From: DATHTC01 sp035456465
GTDB lineage: Bacteria > Actinomycetota > Thermoleophilia > Gaiellales > Gaiellaceae
DNA: 64,000 nucleotides
Reading direction: 5' to 3'
Assembly (NCBI GenBank): GCA_035456465.1
Contig: DATIDD010000063.1
Location: 4,337-68,336 of the forward strand
Under the pieces are notes generated by a model. It saw only the letters and a list, made by a program, of their open reading frames with translations, searched no databases and was not told where the DNA came from. Of this stretch, positions 37,595 to 46,315 are shown piece by piece. A program made the position numbers and the translations under genes. Positions within the stretch are counted from its first letter, which is position 1. Each line of letters begins with the position of its first letter.

Positions 37595-38860
37595 CTAGCC
37601 GATCTTGTTCGCGATGTTCAGTGCCGCGACCGTGAACGACACCCGCGCCTTCGTGGCGCCTGCGCCCTTGGTCGACTTCACCCACGCGGCGCCGAGGTCA
37701 GACCAGACGCTCGACATCTGCGGGATGTTCGGCATCGGCACGCCGCCCTTGCTCGCGGCGCCGAACTGCTTCAGCACCGTGTCGGACACCCGCCGGCCCG
37801 CCGCGGTGTTCGCCGGGTAGCGGCCGTTCGCCGCTGCGAGCGCCGCCTGGGACGCCGGCGACATCATGTAGGTGCCCACGAGGTCCTTGGCCAGGCTCTC
37901 GACGCCGTGCGTCGCCGCGAACTTCGTGACCATGAAGCCCTGGACGCCGAGGAACGGCACCGAGTTGCACCTGATCCGCGGCATCTGCACGACGCGGAAG
38001 CGGATGCCGGCCTTCTTGATCGTGTCGGCGAACCACGGGCCGGTGATCCAGAACGCCGCGCGCCCCTTGAGGAAGGCGTCGCGGGCCGCCGCGTCGTCGA
38101 CCTTCGCGTTCACGAGGCCGGTCTTGTTCCACGCGTCGATCAACGGTGCGTTCCTGAGGAAGCGAGGATTCGCGACGCCGATATTGGACGCGTCGAGGTT
38201 GCCCGCGCTGTTCTTCCCGAAGACGTAGCCGCACAGGCCGGAGAAGAACGGATACATGTGGTAGGCGTCCCCGGCCGCGCCCTGCTGGACGGCGATCGCC
38301 AGGTTGCCCGACTTCTTCCGCTTGAACGCAAGTGCCTGCTTCTGCAGGTCGGCGAAGTTCTTCGGCACCTTCGCGAGCCTCGTGTTGACGACGAGGCCGA
38401 TGTTCTCGACCGCGACGGGCGCGCCGTAGAGCCGCTTCACCGCGGTGCCGTACGAGAACGCGTCGAGCGTGTAGGCGGGGAACTGTGCCTTGGTCGCCCG
38501 CGAGGGGAAGAGCGGCAGCACGAGCCCGCTCGCGGCGAGCTCGCCCGTCCAGTCGTGCGCACCGACGATCACGTCGGGCGCCGTCTCGGCCTGCACCGTC
38601 TTCAGGTCGTCGCGGATCCGCCCGAAGTCCTTCTGGACGACGGAGACGTTGACGCCGCGTGCGGCGCCCCAGGCGGACGCGACGCGGTCGACCGCGGCCT
38701 TGCGGTCGGCGTCGGCCCAGATCGTGACCGTGCGGGCCGCGGCGTCGGTGGCGCTCGGTGCGGCCGCAGCCGGCCCGCTCGTCGACCCGGCCACGGTTGC
38801 CGCGAGCGCGGCGACCGCGACGAGCGCGGCGAGACCGATCATGCGTCTCGTGAGATTCAT
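37595..38860 (-). CDS. malE: maltodextrin ABC substrate-binding protein
   Basis: The 421-aa product has a signal peptide (TRRMIGLAALVAVAALAAT, cleavage near residue 33) and a family-1 solute-binding fold: RTVTIWADADRKAAVDRVA, APDVIVGAHDWTGELAASG, PVAVENIGLVVN and GRAAFWITGPWFADTIKKAG, all close to maltose-binding protein. No lipobox Cys is seen at the cleavage site. ATG at 38860 follows GGAGGAG. It heads the seven-gene starch operon and is divergent from the LacI-type regulator. Confidence 0.93.
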   Translation of the reverse strand: MNLTRRMIGLAALVAVAALAATVAGSTSGPAAAAPSATDAAARTVTIWADADRKAAVDRVASAWGAARGVNVSVVQKDFGRIRDDLKTVQAETAPDVIVGAHDWTGELAASGLVLPLFPSRATKAQFPAYTLDAFSYGTAVKRLYGAPVAVENIGLVVNTRLAKVPKNFADLQKQALAFKRKKSGNLAIAVQQGAAGDAYHMYPFFSGLCGYVFGKNSAGNLDASNIGVANPRFLRNAPLIDAWNKTGLVNAKVDDAAARDAFLKGRAAFWITGPWFADTIKKAGIRFRVVQMPRIRCNSVPFLGVQGFMVTKFAATHGVESLAKDLVGTYMMSPASQAALAAANGRYPANTAAGRRVSDTVLKQFGAASKGGVPMPNIPQMSSVWSDLGAAWVKSTKGAGATKARVSFTVAALNIANKIG

Positions 38861-39043
38861 GGTGTGCTCCTCCGTTCCGTGTAGTCGCCGGCCTGCGGCT
38901 CGGGTCCACCCGGACCCGCCGCCAGACCCACCTGACGGCCCACCACCGGCTCGGCCGGGGGAACCTCGATGAAACACGTCGTAACCGGCATGAAACGCGG
39001 CGTGACCCTAAGTTCTGAAAGAGGGAAAGTCAAGACCGGCGCA

Positions 39044-39061
39044 GGCTTCTCGGTAGAAGCC
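39044..39061. promoter_or_regulatory. inverted repeat, candidate LacI-family operator
   Basis: GGCTTCT and AGAAGCC are perfect 7-bp arms around CGGT, 83 bp before the lacI start, with a central CG as in many LacI-family sites. Confidence 0.4.
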
Positions 39062-39069
39062 CGCACATC

Positions 39070-39082
39070 GCTTTCGGAAAGC
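39070..39082. promoter_or_regulatory. inverted repeat, second candidate operator
   Basis: GCTTTC and GAAAGC are perfect 6-bp arms around one G, 58 bp before the lacI start. Confidence 0.35.
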
Positions 39083-39140
39083 CCACAAGGCCGACGGTTC
39101 CGGTTTGGAGAATCCGCTGAAACCTGTTACATAGCCATGG

Positions 39141-40139
39141 ATGACGACGTTGCGCGAAGTGGCGGGCCACGCGGGCGTCAGCCTGGCGACCGCGTCGCGC
39201 GTGGCGAGCGGGGGCTCGAACGTGCGCCCCGAGACGCGGGCTCGCGTGGAGCGCGCGATGCGCGAGCTGCTGTACGTCCCGCCGGGACGACGGACCGCCA
39301 CCGGCGTCATCGGCCTGCTCGTCCCCGAGCTCGCGAACCCAATCTTCCCGGCGCTCGCCGAGGCGATCGAGACGCGCGCGGCGCCGTCGGGCCTCGCCTC
39401 GATCCTCTGCAACACGCAGAGCGCCGCCTACCGGGAGGTGGACTACGTCCACATGCTCCTCGACCGCGGCGTCGACGGGATGATCTTCATCTCGTGCGAG
39501 ATGACGAACCTGAGCGGCGACCACGGCCACTACGAGCGGCTGATCGCCGAGGGCGCCCGGATCGTGTTCGTCAACGGCACCCTGACGGGGCTCGCGGTGC
39601 CGTCGGTCGGCGTCGACGAGCGCACCGCCGGCGAGCTCGCGACGCGCCACCTGATCGAGCTCGGCCACGAGCAGATCGGCTTCGTCGCGGGCCCCGAGCA
39701 CTACCTGCCGACGCAGCTGAAGAACAGCGGGCGGGAGGCCGCGCTCCTCGCCTCCGGGCTGAGCCCGAACGGCCTCGTGGCCAACACGCAGTTCAGCGTC
39801 GCGGGCGGGCGCGCCGCGCTCGCGCAGCTGCTCGCGAAGGCGGCCCCGCCGAGCGCGGTCATCTGCTCGTCGGACGTGATGGCGATCGGCGTGCTCCAGG
39901 AGGCGGCACGGCGCGGGCTGCGCGTCCCCGAGGACCTCTCGGTCGTCGGCTTCGACGGGATCGCCGCCGACTGGACCGAGCCGCGCCTGACGACGATCGA
40001 GCAGCCGATCGCCGAGATCGCCGACACGGCGGTCGACGCGCTGCGCCGCCTGATCGACGACCCGAGCCGCCCGTTGCCGCACTTCGTGTTCCCCCCGAAG
40101 CTGCGGCGGGGCGAGTCGACCGGCCCGGCGCCGGGCTAG
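39141..40139 (+). CDS. LacI-family transcriptional regulator
   Basis: The 332-aa product has the N-terminal LacI helix-turn-helix and hinge (TLREVAGHAGVSLATASRVAS, then PETRARVERAMRELLYVPPG, cited in parts) and a periplasmic-binding-type effector domain ending with LTTIEQPIAEIADTAVDALR. Placed head to head with malE, it most likely represses the starch operon until a maltodextrin binds (inference). ATG at 39141 has no ribosome-binding site; a weak TTACAT 8 nt upstream suggests a leaderless mRNA. It is convergent with the second operon's ATPase gene, 13 bp apart. Confidence 0.92.
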   Translation: MTTLREVAGHAGVSLATASRVASGGSNVRPETRARVERAMRELLYVPPGRRTATGVIGLLVPELANPIFPALAEAIETRAAPSGLASILCNTQSAAYREVDYVHMLLDRGVDGMIFISCEMTNLSGDHGHYERLIAEGARIVFVNGTLTGLAVPSVGVDERTAGELATRHLIELGHEQIGFVAGPEHYLPTQLKNSGREAALLASGLSPNGLVANTQFSVAGGRAALAQLLAKAAPPSAVICSSDVMAIGVLQEAARRGLRVPEDLSVVGFDGIAADWTEPRLTTIEQPIAEIADTAVDALRRLIDDPSRPLPHFVFPPKLRRGESTGPAPG

Positions 40140-40152
40140 GCCGCCCGGGCGA

Positions 40153-41169
40153 TCACGGGAGGGCGCGCTCGCTCTCGGCGTCGAAGCGGTGCAGCTTCTC
40201 CTGGGGCACGCGGAAGGAGGCGTGCTCGCCGGCGGCGACGCGGTCGTCCACCGGCAGCTTGGCCAGCACCGGCTCGTCCTTGAGGCGCAGGTGGACGAGC
40301 TGCTCGTCGCCGAGGTACTCGACGACCTCGACCGCCGCCTCGAAGCTCACACCGTGGCCGCCCGGCGACGAGGCGAGCTCGACGTGCTCGGGCCGGAAGC
40401 CGAGGAGCTGCCCGGTCGTCCCCGCGCCGACGAGCCCGGCGCCGACGATGTTCATCGCCGGCGAGCCGATGAACTGCGCCACGAACACGTTCACCGGCCT
40501 GGTGTAGAGCTCCTCCGGCGTCCCCACCTGCTGGAGCAGGCCGCTGCGCATCACCGCGATCCGCTCGCCCATCGTCATCGCCTCGACCTGATCGTGGGTG
40601 ACGTAGATCGTCGTCGTTCCGAGGCGCCGCTGGAGCTTCATGATCTCGGCGCGGGTCTGGACGCGCAATGCCGCGTCGAGGTTCGACAGCGGCTCGTCCA
40701 TCAGGAACGCAGCCGGCTCGCGCACGATCGCGCGGCCGAGGGCCACGCGCTGGCGCTGGCCGCCGGAGAGCTGCTTCGGCTTGCGCTTCAGCAGGTCCGC
40801 CATCTCGAGGATCTCGGCGGCGTTGCGCACGCGCGCATCGATCTCGGCCTTCGGGACCTTGAAGTTCCGGAGGCCGAACGCGAGGTTGTCGTAGACCGTC
40901 ATGTGTGGGTAGAGCGCGTAGCTCTGGAACACCATCGCCACGTCGCGCGACGCGGGCGAGACGTTGTTCACGACCCGCTCCCCGATCAGGATCCGGCCCT
41001 CCGTCACGTCCTCGAGGCCGGCGAGCATCCGCAACGCGGTCGACTTGCCGCATCCGGACGGGCCGACGAGCACGAGCAGCTCCCCCTCGCCGATCTCCAG
41101 GGAGAGATCGTCGACCGCCGCCATGCCGTCGAAGCGCTTCGTCACGTGGTCGTAGCCGACCTTGGCCAT
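40153..41169 (-). CDS. sugar ABC transporter ATPase (MsmX/UgpC type), second operon
   Basis: The 338-aa ATPase has Walker A GPSGCGKSTAL, Q-loop FQSYALYPHM, signature LSGGQRQRVALGRA, Walker B FLMDEPLSNLD and THDQVEAMTM, with a TOBE-type C-terminus (GFRPEHVEL). It shares most of its core with the malK-like protein at 31912 but is 57 residues shorter at the C-terminus. ATG at 41169 overlaps the stop of the YesL-like gene. It is the last gene of the second sugar operon. Confidence 0.92.
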   Translation of the reverse strand: MAKVGYDHVTKRFDGMAAVDDLSLEIGEGELLVLVGPSGCGKSTALRMLAGLEDVTEGRILIGERVVNNVSPASRDVAMVFQSYALYPHMTVYDNLAFGLRNFKVPKAEIDARVRNAAEILEMADLLKRKPKQLSGGQRQRVALGRAIVREPAAFLMDEPLSNLDAALRVQTRAEIMKLQRRLGTTTIYVTHDQVEAMTMGERIAVMRSGLLQQVGTPEELYTRPVNVFVAQFIGSPAMNIVGAGLVGAGTTGQLLGFRPEHVELASSPGGHGVSFEAAVEVVEYLGDEQLVHLRLKDEPVLAKLPVDDRVAAGEHASFRVPQEKLHRFDAESERALP

Positions 41170-41852
41170 CAGCTTCCTGCCTCCTGGAGCGGGTCGCGCG
41201 GCAGCGTGAAGTGCGCGGCCGCGAGCGACGAGAACGCGAGCGTGAGCGTGAGCAGCGGGAGCAGCGCCGCCGCCGCGCCGAGGGCGTTGACGAGCAGCAG
41301 CGCGAGCGCGAGGAGCGTCGCCGGCAGCGGCGCGCGGAGCACCACGTCGACGGCGGCGCGCGCGACCGTGCGCAGCGGCGCGGCGCGCTCCGCGACCGCC
41401 AGCGGCCAGAGCGCGAGCTGGTAGACGCCGAACGCGAGCAGCAGGTAGAGGACGACCGCGGCCAGCACGATCCGGCCGGCGCCCGCGTACGTCGCGACCG
41501 CGAGCACGCCCGCCGCGACCACCAGCGCGCAGCCCGCCCCGAGCGCCAGCCCGCGCCGCCAGTGCAGCCGCAGGCCCGCCGGCCAGCAGCGGAGCGAGAG
41601 GTCATCCTCCCGCACGAGCTCGACGGCGCAGTGCATCAGGGCCATCGCGAGCGGCCCCGCCACGAGGGCGGCGCCGACGAGCGCGAGCGGCGCCCACAGC
41701 GCCGCGACGAGGAACGGGAGCACGCCGAGCGACAGCGCCGTGTTGGCGAGGAAGAGGCGCCAGGACTGCGCCCACATGCCGCGCAGCGCGGCGCCCAGCG
41801 CATGCCCCGGCGTGATCGCGCGGCGTCGCGTGCGTCCCTCGCCGTGCGTCAT
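41169..41852 (-). CDS. YesL/DUF624-like membrane protein
   Basis: The 227-aa product has about five to six transmembrane helices (for example NTALSLGVLPFLVAALWAPLALVGAALVAGP near residue 35, cited by its ends). Size, layout and position inside a sugar ABC operon fit the YesL (DUF624) family, which often accompanies such transporters; its role is not known. It overlaps the permease gene upstream by 4 bp (ATGA) and the ATPase gene downstream by 1 bp (stop/start TCAT region), so translation is tightly coupled. Confidence 0.65.
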   Translation of the reverse strand: MTHGEGRTRRRAITPGHALGAALRGMWAQSWRLFLANTALSLGVLPFLVAALWAPLALVGAALVAGPLAMALMHCAVELVREDDLSLRCWPAGLRLHWRRGLALGAGCALVVAAGVLAVATYAGAGRIVLAAVVLYLLLAFGVYQLALWPLAVAERAAPLRTVARAAVDVVLRAPLPATLLALALLLVNALGAAAALLPLLTLTLAFSSLAAAHFTLPRDPLQEAGS

Positions 41853-42718
41853 CCCTTGACCCCGGCGGCGACGATCCCGCTGACGAAGTAGCGCTGGAAG
41901 ACGACGAAGATGATCGCCACGGGCAGGATCGCGATCACGCTCGCCGCCATCAGCTCCGGCCACTGCGTGTTGTAGATGCCGACGAACTGCGAGATCCCGA
42001 TCGTGAGCGTGTACTTCGACTCGTCCTGGAGGATGATCAGCGGCCAGAACAGCTCGTTCCAGATGCCCTGGAAGGTGAGGATCGTGACCGCCGCGATCGC
42101 CGGCGAGGCGAGCGGCAGCATGACCCTCCAGTACGTCTTGAAGTAGCCGGCGCCGTCGAGCTTCGCCGCCTCTTCGAAGTCCCTCGGGATCGTGAGGAAG
42201 TACTGGCGCATCAGGAACAGGCTCTCGGCGAGCACGAGCTTCACGACGATGTAGCCCTGGTAGGTGCCGATCAGGTGCCAGTTGGTGAGCATCTGGAACA
42301 CGGGCACGAGGCGCAGCTGGTCGGGCAGCATCAGCGTCGCCAGCACGAGCATGAACAGGGCCTCGCGGCCCGGGAACCGCAGCCGCGCGAACGCGTAGCC
42401 GCCGACCGAGGCGAGCAGGACGTTGGTGATCGTGATCGTGACGGCGAGGAAGGCGCTGTTCGCGGCGTAGCGGGCGAAGCTGAACTGCGTGAGCGCCTCG
42501 CGGTAGGCACGGAGGCTGGGGTTGTCCGGGATCAGGTCGAAGCCCGCGACGCTCTCGGGCAGGCTCTTGAGCGAGGTCGACACGCTCCAGAAGAACGGCA
42601 CGAAGAAGAGCAGCGCCAGGGCGACGAGCAACGTGTAGACGACGACCGTCCGGATCCGCTCCGCGACCGTCCGGGGCGGGACCGCCGCGGCCGGGGCGGC
42701 CTGCTCCAGTGTCGTCAC
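41849..42718 (-). CDS. sugar ABC permease, MalG/UgpE type
   Basis: The 289-aa permease has six helices and the EAA loop FEEAAKLDGAGYFKTYWRVMLPL (seen as EEAAKLDGAG). The first helix is VVVYTLLVALALLFFVPFFW. GTG at 42718 overlaps the stop of the partner permease (GTGA). The substrate is a sugar or glycerol-phosphate-like compound; it cannot be narrowed further. Confidence 0.92.
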   Translation of the reverse strand: MTTLEQAAPAAAVPPRTVAERIRTVVVYTLLVALALLFFVPFFWSVSTSLKSLPESVAGFDLIPDNPSLRAYREALTQFSFARYAANSAFLAVTITITNVLLASVGGYAFARLRFPGREALFMLVLATLMLPDQLRLVPVFQMLTNWHLIGTYQGYIVVKLVLAESLFLMRQYFLTIPRDFEEAAKLDGAGYFKTYWRVMLPLASPAIAAVTILTFQGIWNELFWPLIILQDESKYTLTIGISQFVGIYNTQWPELMAASVIAILPVAIIFVVFQRYFVSGIVAAGVKG

Positions 42719-43623
42719 CCGATCACCTCCGGCTTCCCGAAGAGCAGCCGCTGGACGAGCGTGGCGGTGAAGATCAGCAGGAACAGCGCGACGCCGAGCG
42801 CCGCCGCGTAGCCGAAGTTCACGTCCTGGATCGCCACCTGGTAGAGGTAGAGCACGGGCGTGAGCGTCGAGTAGTTCGGGCCCCCGGCGCCGCCGGAGAC
42901 GATGAACGCCTGGTCGAACACCTTGAGGCAGCCGATCACCGACAGCACCGCGACGAAGAAGTGCGCGGGCTTGAGCAGCGGGAACGTGATCTTCCGGAAC
43001 GTCCGCCAGGCCCCCGCGCCGTCGATCGCGGCCGCCTCGTAGACGTCGGTCGGGATCGACTGGAGCGCCGCCAAATAGAACAGCATCATCGTCCCGGACG
43101 TCGTCCAGACGTTCAGCGCCATGATCGACTCGAGCGCGGTGTCGGAGTCGTTGAACCACGGCTGGTCGGTGCCGAGGATGGAGTTGAGCAGGCCGTCGGC
43201 GCTGAGGATGTAGATCGCGATCGCCGTGATCGCGGCGGACGACGCGAGCGCCGGGAAGTAGTAGGCGGCGCGGAAGAACGCCCGGAACCGGAGCGCGTTG
43301 TTCACGATCACCGCGAGGAAGAGGCCGAGCGCCATCTGGGACGGGACGACCACCGCGGTGTAGTAGGCGACGTTCCGCAGCGAGCGCCTGAACACCTCGT
43401 CCTCGAGCATCAGCCGGTAGTTGGCGAGGCCGACCGAGTCGATCTTGCCGAGAATGCCCCAGTCGAAGAACGAGATGTAGACCGCGTAGACGATCGGGAA
43501 GATGAAGAAGGTGAGGAAGAACCCCATCGGCACGAGCACGAACCCGTAGCCGACGAGCGCCTCCTTCAGCTTCGCGCTGCGGACGCTCTCGAGCCGCGCG
43601 GTGGTCGTCGTCGGCGTCGCCAT
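42715..43623 (-). CDS. sugar ABC permease, MalF/UgpA type
   Basis: The 302-aa permease has six helices with the EAA loop VYEAAAIDGAGAWRTFRKITFPLL (seen as EAAAIDGAG) and the usual first helix GFVLVPMGFFLTFFIFPIVY. Unlike the malF product at 35919 it has no large extracytoplasmic loop. ATG at 43623 follows a strong stem-loop rather than a normal ribosome-binding site. Confidence 0.92.
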   Translation of the reverse strand: MATPTTTTARLESVRSAKLKEALVGYGFVLVPMGFFLTFFIFPIVYAVYISFFDWGILGKIDSVGLANYRLMLEDEVFRRSLRNVAYYTAVVVPSQMALGLFLAVIVNNALRFRAFFRAAYYFPALASSAAITAIAIYILSADGLLNSILGTDQPWFNDSDTALESIMALNVWTTSGTMMLFYLAALQSIPTDVYEAAAIDGAGAWRTFRKITFPLLKPAHFFVAVLSVIGCLKVFDQAFIVSGGAGGPNYSTLTPVLYLYQVAIQDVNFGYAAALGVALFLLIFTATLVQRLLFGKPEVIG

Positions 43624-43631
43624 GCGGACGA

Positions 43632-43658
43632 GGGGCCCCCGCGTGTCGCGGGGGCCCC
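43632..43658 (-). promoter_or_regulatory. stem-loop between binding-protein and permease genes, second sugar operon
   Basis: GGGGCCCCCGCG (43632-43643) and CGCGGGGGCCCC (43647-43658) form a perfect 12-bp stem with a TGT loop, 11 bp past the binding-protein stop and 8 bp before the permease ATG. It is in the same operon position as the malE-malF stem-loop but has a different sequence. Confidence 0.6.
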
Positions 43659-43669
43659 GGTCGGACCGG

Positions 43670-44932
43670 CTAGCGTCCTCCGCGACGCAGCGCCGCCGTC
43701 GCCTCGGCTTGCACCTTCACGAGCATCGCCTGCACCGACTGCTTGCCCTCGAAGACCGCCGACAGCTCGTTGCCGGCGACCGTCATCACCTTCGAGAAGC
43801 CGGGGGCGAACTGCCACGGCCGCGAGTACGGCGCCTGCGCGAGGAACGAAGCGCGGCCGGCGACGGGCTTGACGTCGCTCCGCGCCGGCAGCGCCAGGCC
43901 CTTGGACGTCCAGATCCGCATGCCCTCCTTGCCGGTGAGGTAGGTGAGCAGCGTCCAGGCGGCGGGCTTGTTCTTCGAGTCCCTCGCGATCGAGTACGAG
44001 ACCGTGAACGCGAGGTTGCCGTTCGCCTTCCCGCGGACCATCCGGTTGTTCTGGAAGCGGACGGTCGGGAACGACTCGGCCATGAAGGGCACGACCCAGT
44101 TGCCCTCGAAGACGATCGCCGCCTTCTCCTTGCCGAGCGCCTCGCCGCACCAGCCGACGCCGAGCTCCGCCGGCGTCGCGGCGAGACCCCTCGTGCGGAG
44201 GCCGACGTAGAAGTCGACCGCCTGCCGCACCGCGGGCGTGGCGACGGTCGCCCTCGTCTTCGTGGCGTTCAGGAACGAGCCGTTGTTCTGGTACACGAAC
44301 GCGAGCAGCCGCGCCCAGTCGGCGGCGAGGCAGATCGGCTTCGCCCCGGACGGGAGCGTCGGCAGCAGCCGCCGCGACACGCTCTCGAGCTGCGCCCAGG
44401 TCTGCGGCGGCTGGACGCCGGCACGCTGGAACATCGCCGTGTTCGTCTGCATCGCGAGCGGCGACCAGTCCTTCGGGAAGCCGTAGATGAGCCCGCCGGA
44501 CTGGAAGGCCGAGAGCAGGCGGGGGTAGAACGGCTTGATGTTGAACTTGTAGCGCTTGATGTAGCTGTTCAGCGGCCAGATCACGCGCTGCTTGACCCAG
44601 TCGGGCGCCACGTTCGAGTCGATGTAGAAGACGTCCGGCGGCTTCCTCGCCGCGAACTGCGCGAGCATCGCGTCCGGGTACGGGTCGAGCGCCCGGCGCG
44701 TCACGTGGATGCGCGGGTACTTGCGCTCGAACGACTGGATCACCTGCTTGAGCAGGGCCGTCTCGACCGGTGACGAGGCCCAGTGGGCGAGCACGATGTT
44801 GCCGCTGACCGCCGAGGACGCCGACGGCGCGGCGGCGCCGTCGGGCCGGGCGGCGGCGGAGGCTGTGCCGAGCACCAGCACGGCAGCGCCCGCCGTCGCG
44901 GCAACCGCGACGCGAAGCCCTTTGATGAGCAC
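43670..44932 (-). CDS. sugar ABC substrate-binding protein, second operon
   Basis: The 420-aa product has a signal peptide (to about residue 27) and a family-1 solute-binding fold: GNIVLAHWASSPVETALLKQVIQSFERKYP, RKPPDVFYIDSNVAPDWVKQ (cited in part), GLIYGFPKDWSPLAMQTNT and KAAIVFEGNWVVPFM. GTG at 44932 has AAGGGG about 10 nt upstream; a TTG at 44941 is the alternative. Ligand unknown. It heads the operon of two permeases, YesL-like protein and ATPase, and no enzyme or regulator gene is included. Confidence 0.9.
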   Translation of the reverse strand: MLIKGLRVAVAATAGAAVLVLGTASAAARPDGAAAPSASSAVSGNIVLAHWASSPVETALLKQVIQSFERKYPRIHVTRRALDPYPDAMLAQFAARKPPDVFYIDSNVAPDWVKQRVIWPLNSYIKRYKFNIKPFYPRLLSAFQSGGLIYGFPKDWSPLAMQTNTAMFQRAGVQPPQTWAQLESVSRRLLPTLPSGAKPICLAADWARLLAFVYQNNGSFLNATKTRATVATPAVRQAVDFYVGLRTRGLAATPAELGVGWCGEALGKEKAAIVFEGNWVVPFMAESFPTVRFQNNRMVRGKANGNLAFTVSYSIARDSKNKPAAWTLLTYLTGKEGMRIWTSKGLALPARSDVKPVAGRASFLAQAPYSRPWQFAPGFSKVMTVAGNELSAVFEGKQSVQAMLVKVQAEATAALRRGGR

Positions 44933-44993
44933 TACTCTCAACCCCTTTCGTCTGGCTCTTGAGTGCCGCAGACGGTCAATAGGCGTACCACCA

Positions 44994-45019
44994 AAGCCCG
45001 TTGAGCGCAACGTGGGCTT
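44994..45019 (-). terminator. stem-loop between hmgA and the second sugar operon
   Basis: AAGCCC-GTTG and CAAC-(GT)-GGGCTT pair with a 2-nt bulge around AGCG, 20 bp past the hmgA stop. It lacks a T-tract but is the only structure in the 106-bp gap, so it may end hmgA transcripts. Confidence 0.4.
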
Positions 45020-45038
45020 CCCCGCTCGCGCCGCCGGC

Positions 45039-46247
45039 TCAGAGGTGTGACGTGATTCCCGCCGGGTCCTCGTCCACGGTGTGCGACTCCGACGGATCCT
45101 CGAACCAGGAGTAGGCGTAGCGGCCGTCGTCGAGGTCCCGCGCGAACGTCGTCAGCCGGAGCGGGTGGAAGGTGTCGCACATGACCGCGAGCTCGTGTGT
45201 CTCCGCCATCCCGAGCGAGCGCTCCGCGAGCCCCGGCTGCGGCCCGTGCGGGAGCCCCGACGGGTGCAGCGTGATCGAGCCGACCTCGATCCCCTTCCGC
45301 GACGAGAAGTTCCCGTCGACGTAGTAGATCATCTCCTCCGACTGGAGATTCGAGTGGTGGTACGGGATCGGGACCGCCAGCGGGTCGAAGTCGAGCTTCC
45401 GGGGGCAGAACGAGCAGATCACGAAGTTCGGGCCGGCGAAGGTCTGGTGCGACGGCGGCGGCATGTGGATGCGCCCCGTGATCGGCTCGAAGTCGTGGAT
45501 CGAGAACGTCCACGGGAACAGGTAGCCGTCCCAGCCGACGACGTCGAAGGGGTGGTAGTCGAGCACGTAGTCCTGGTAGCCGTCGCGGACGCGCACCTTG
45601 AGCAGGAACTCCCCCCGCTCGCGCACCGTCCTGAGCTCGGTCGGCGCGTGGATGTCGCGGTGGTAGAACGGCGCGTGCTCCATCAGCTGGCCGTGCTCGT
45701 TGCGGTAGCGCCTCGGGATCTCGATCAGGCCCGGCGTCTCGAACACGACGTACCGCTGCTCGCCCTCGTCGGGCCGGAAGCGGTAGATCGTGCCGCGCGG
45801 GATCACGACGTAGTCGCCGTCGCGGTAGGGCAGGTCGCCGAAGATCGTCTCGAGCGTCCCCGTGCCGTGGTGGACGAAGATCACCTCGTCGCCCTCGCCG
45901 TTACGGAAGAAGTAGTCCATGTGCTGCGCCGGCCGGCAGAGCGAGATCTCGACGTCGTTGTTCCACATCAGCAGCCGCCGGCCCGTCACCTCGTCGCCCT
46001 CGGACGGGACGGGCGCCGTCGCGAAGTGCCGGTGGGCGTGCGCCTCGGGCACCCACTCGTCGCGGACGATCGGCTCGAACTCGCCCAGCTCCTTGATGCG
46101 GCACGGCGAGTGCAGGTGGTAGAGGATCGACTCGTTCCCGGAGAAGCCCTCGAGGCCCATCACCTCCTCGGTGAGGAGGGCCCCGTTCTCGCGGAACTGC
46201 ACGTGCCGCTTGCGGGGCACGTCGCCGAGGCGGACGTAGAACGGCAT
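45039..46247 (-). CDS. hmgA: homogentisate 1,2-dioxygenase
   Basis: It opens the aromatic ring of homogentisate to maleylacetoacetate in tyrosine and phenylalanine breakdown; the substrate comes from the hpd product at 49640. The 402-aa length is typical of the shorter actinobacterial type. The cupin region holds PYHHSNLQSEEMIYY and HPSGLPHGPQPG, which supply the Fe(II) His/Glu ligands. ATG at 46247 has TATCCT 8 nt upstream. No maleylacetoacetate isomerase or fumarylacetoacetase gene lies in the window. Confidence 0.93.
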   Translation of the reverse strand: MPFYVRLGDVPRKRHVQFRENGALLTEEVMGLEGFSGNESILYHLHSPCRIKELGEFEPIVRDEWVPEAHAHRHFATAPVPSEGDEVTGRRLLMWNNDVEISLCRPAQHMDYFFRNGEGDEVIFVHHGTGTLETIFGDLPYRDGDYVVIPRGTIYRFRPDEGEQRYVVFETPGLIEIPRRYRNEHGQLMEHAPFYHRDIHAPTELRTVRERGEFLLKVRVRDGYQDYVLDYHPFDVVGWDGYLFPWTFSIHDFEPITGRIHMPPPSHQTFAGPNFVICSFCPRKLDFDPLAVPIPYHHSNLQSEEMIYYVDGNFSSRKGIEVGSITLHPSGLPHGPQPGLAERSLGMAETHELAVMCDTFHPLRLTTFARDLDDGRYAYSWFEDPSESHTVDEDPAGITSHL

Positions 46248-46255
46248 CGTGGCGG

Positions 46256-46261
46256 AGGATA
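46256..46261 (-). promoter_or_regulatory. -10 box for leaderless hmgA mRNA
   Basis: TATCCT on the minus strand ends 8 nt before the ATG at 46247. Confidence 0.4.
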
Positions 46262-46315
46262 TCGGGACGGCGGGGCCGGCTTGCGTTCGTGCCGTGCCGG
46301 TGCGATCGTCGCGGC

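Larger units (their letters stand above)
38861..39140. promoter_or_regulatory. malE/lacI divergent control region
   Basis: This 280-bp gap holds the promoters of the starch operon and its LacI-type regulator. Possible operator elements are two direct repeats starting ATGAAAC(A/G)CG (38969-38986 and 38990-39007, 21 bp apart, about two helical turns), an inverted repeat GGCTTCT-CGGT-AGAAGCC (39044-39061), and GCTTTC-G-GAAAGC (39070-39082). A third TGAAAC occurs just before lacI. I cannot say which one the regulator binds. Confidence 0.55.

Noticed and set aside
43632..43658. Stem-loop considered as an intrinsic terminator ending the second binding-protein gene
   Set aside because: No T-tract follows and the permease genes need the same transcript, so it is listed as an intercistronic regulatory hairpin.
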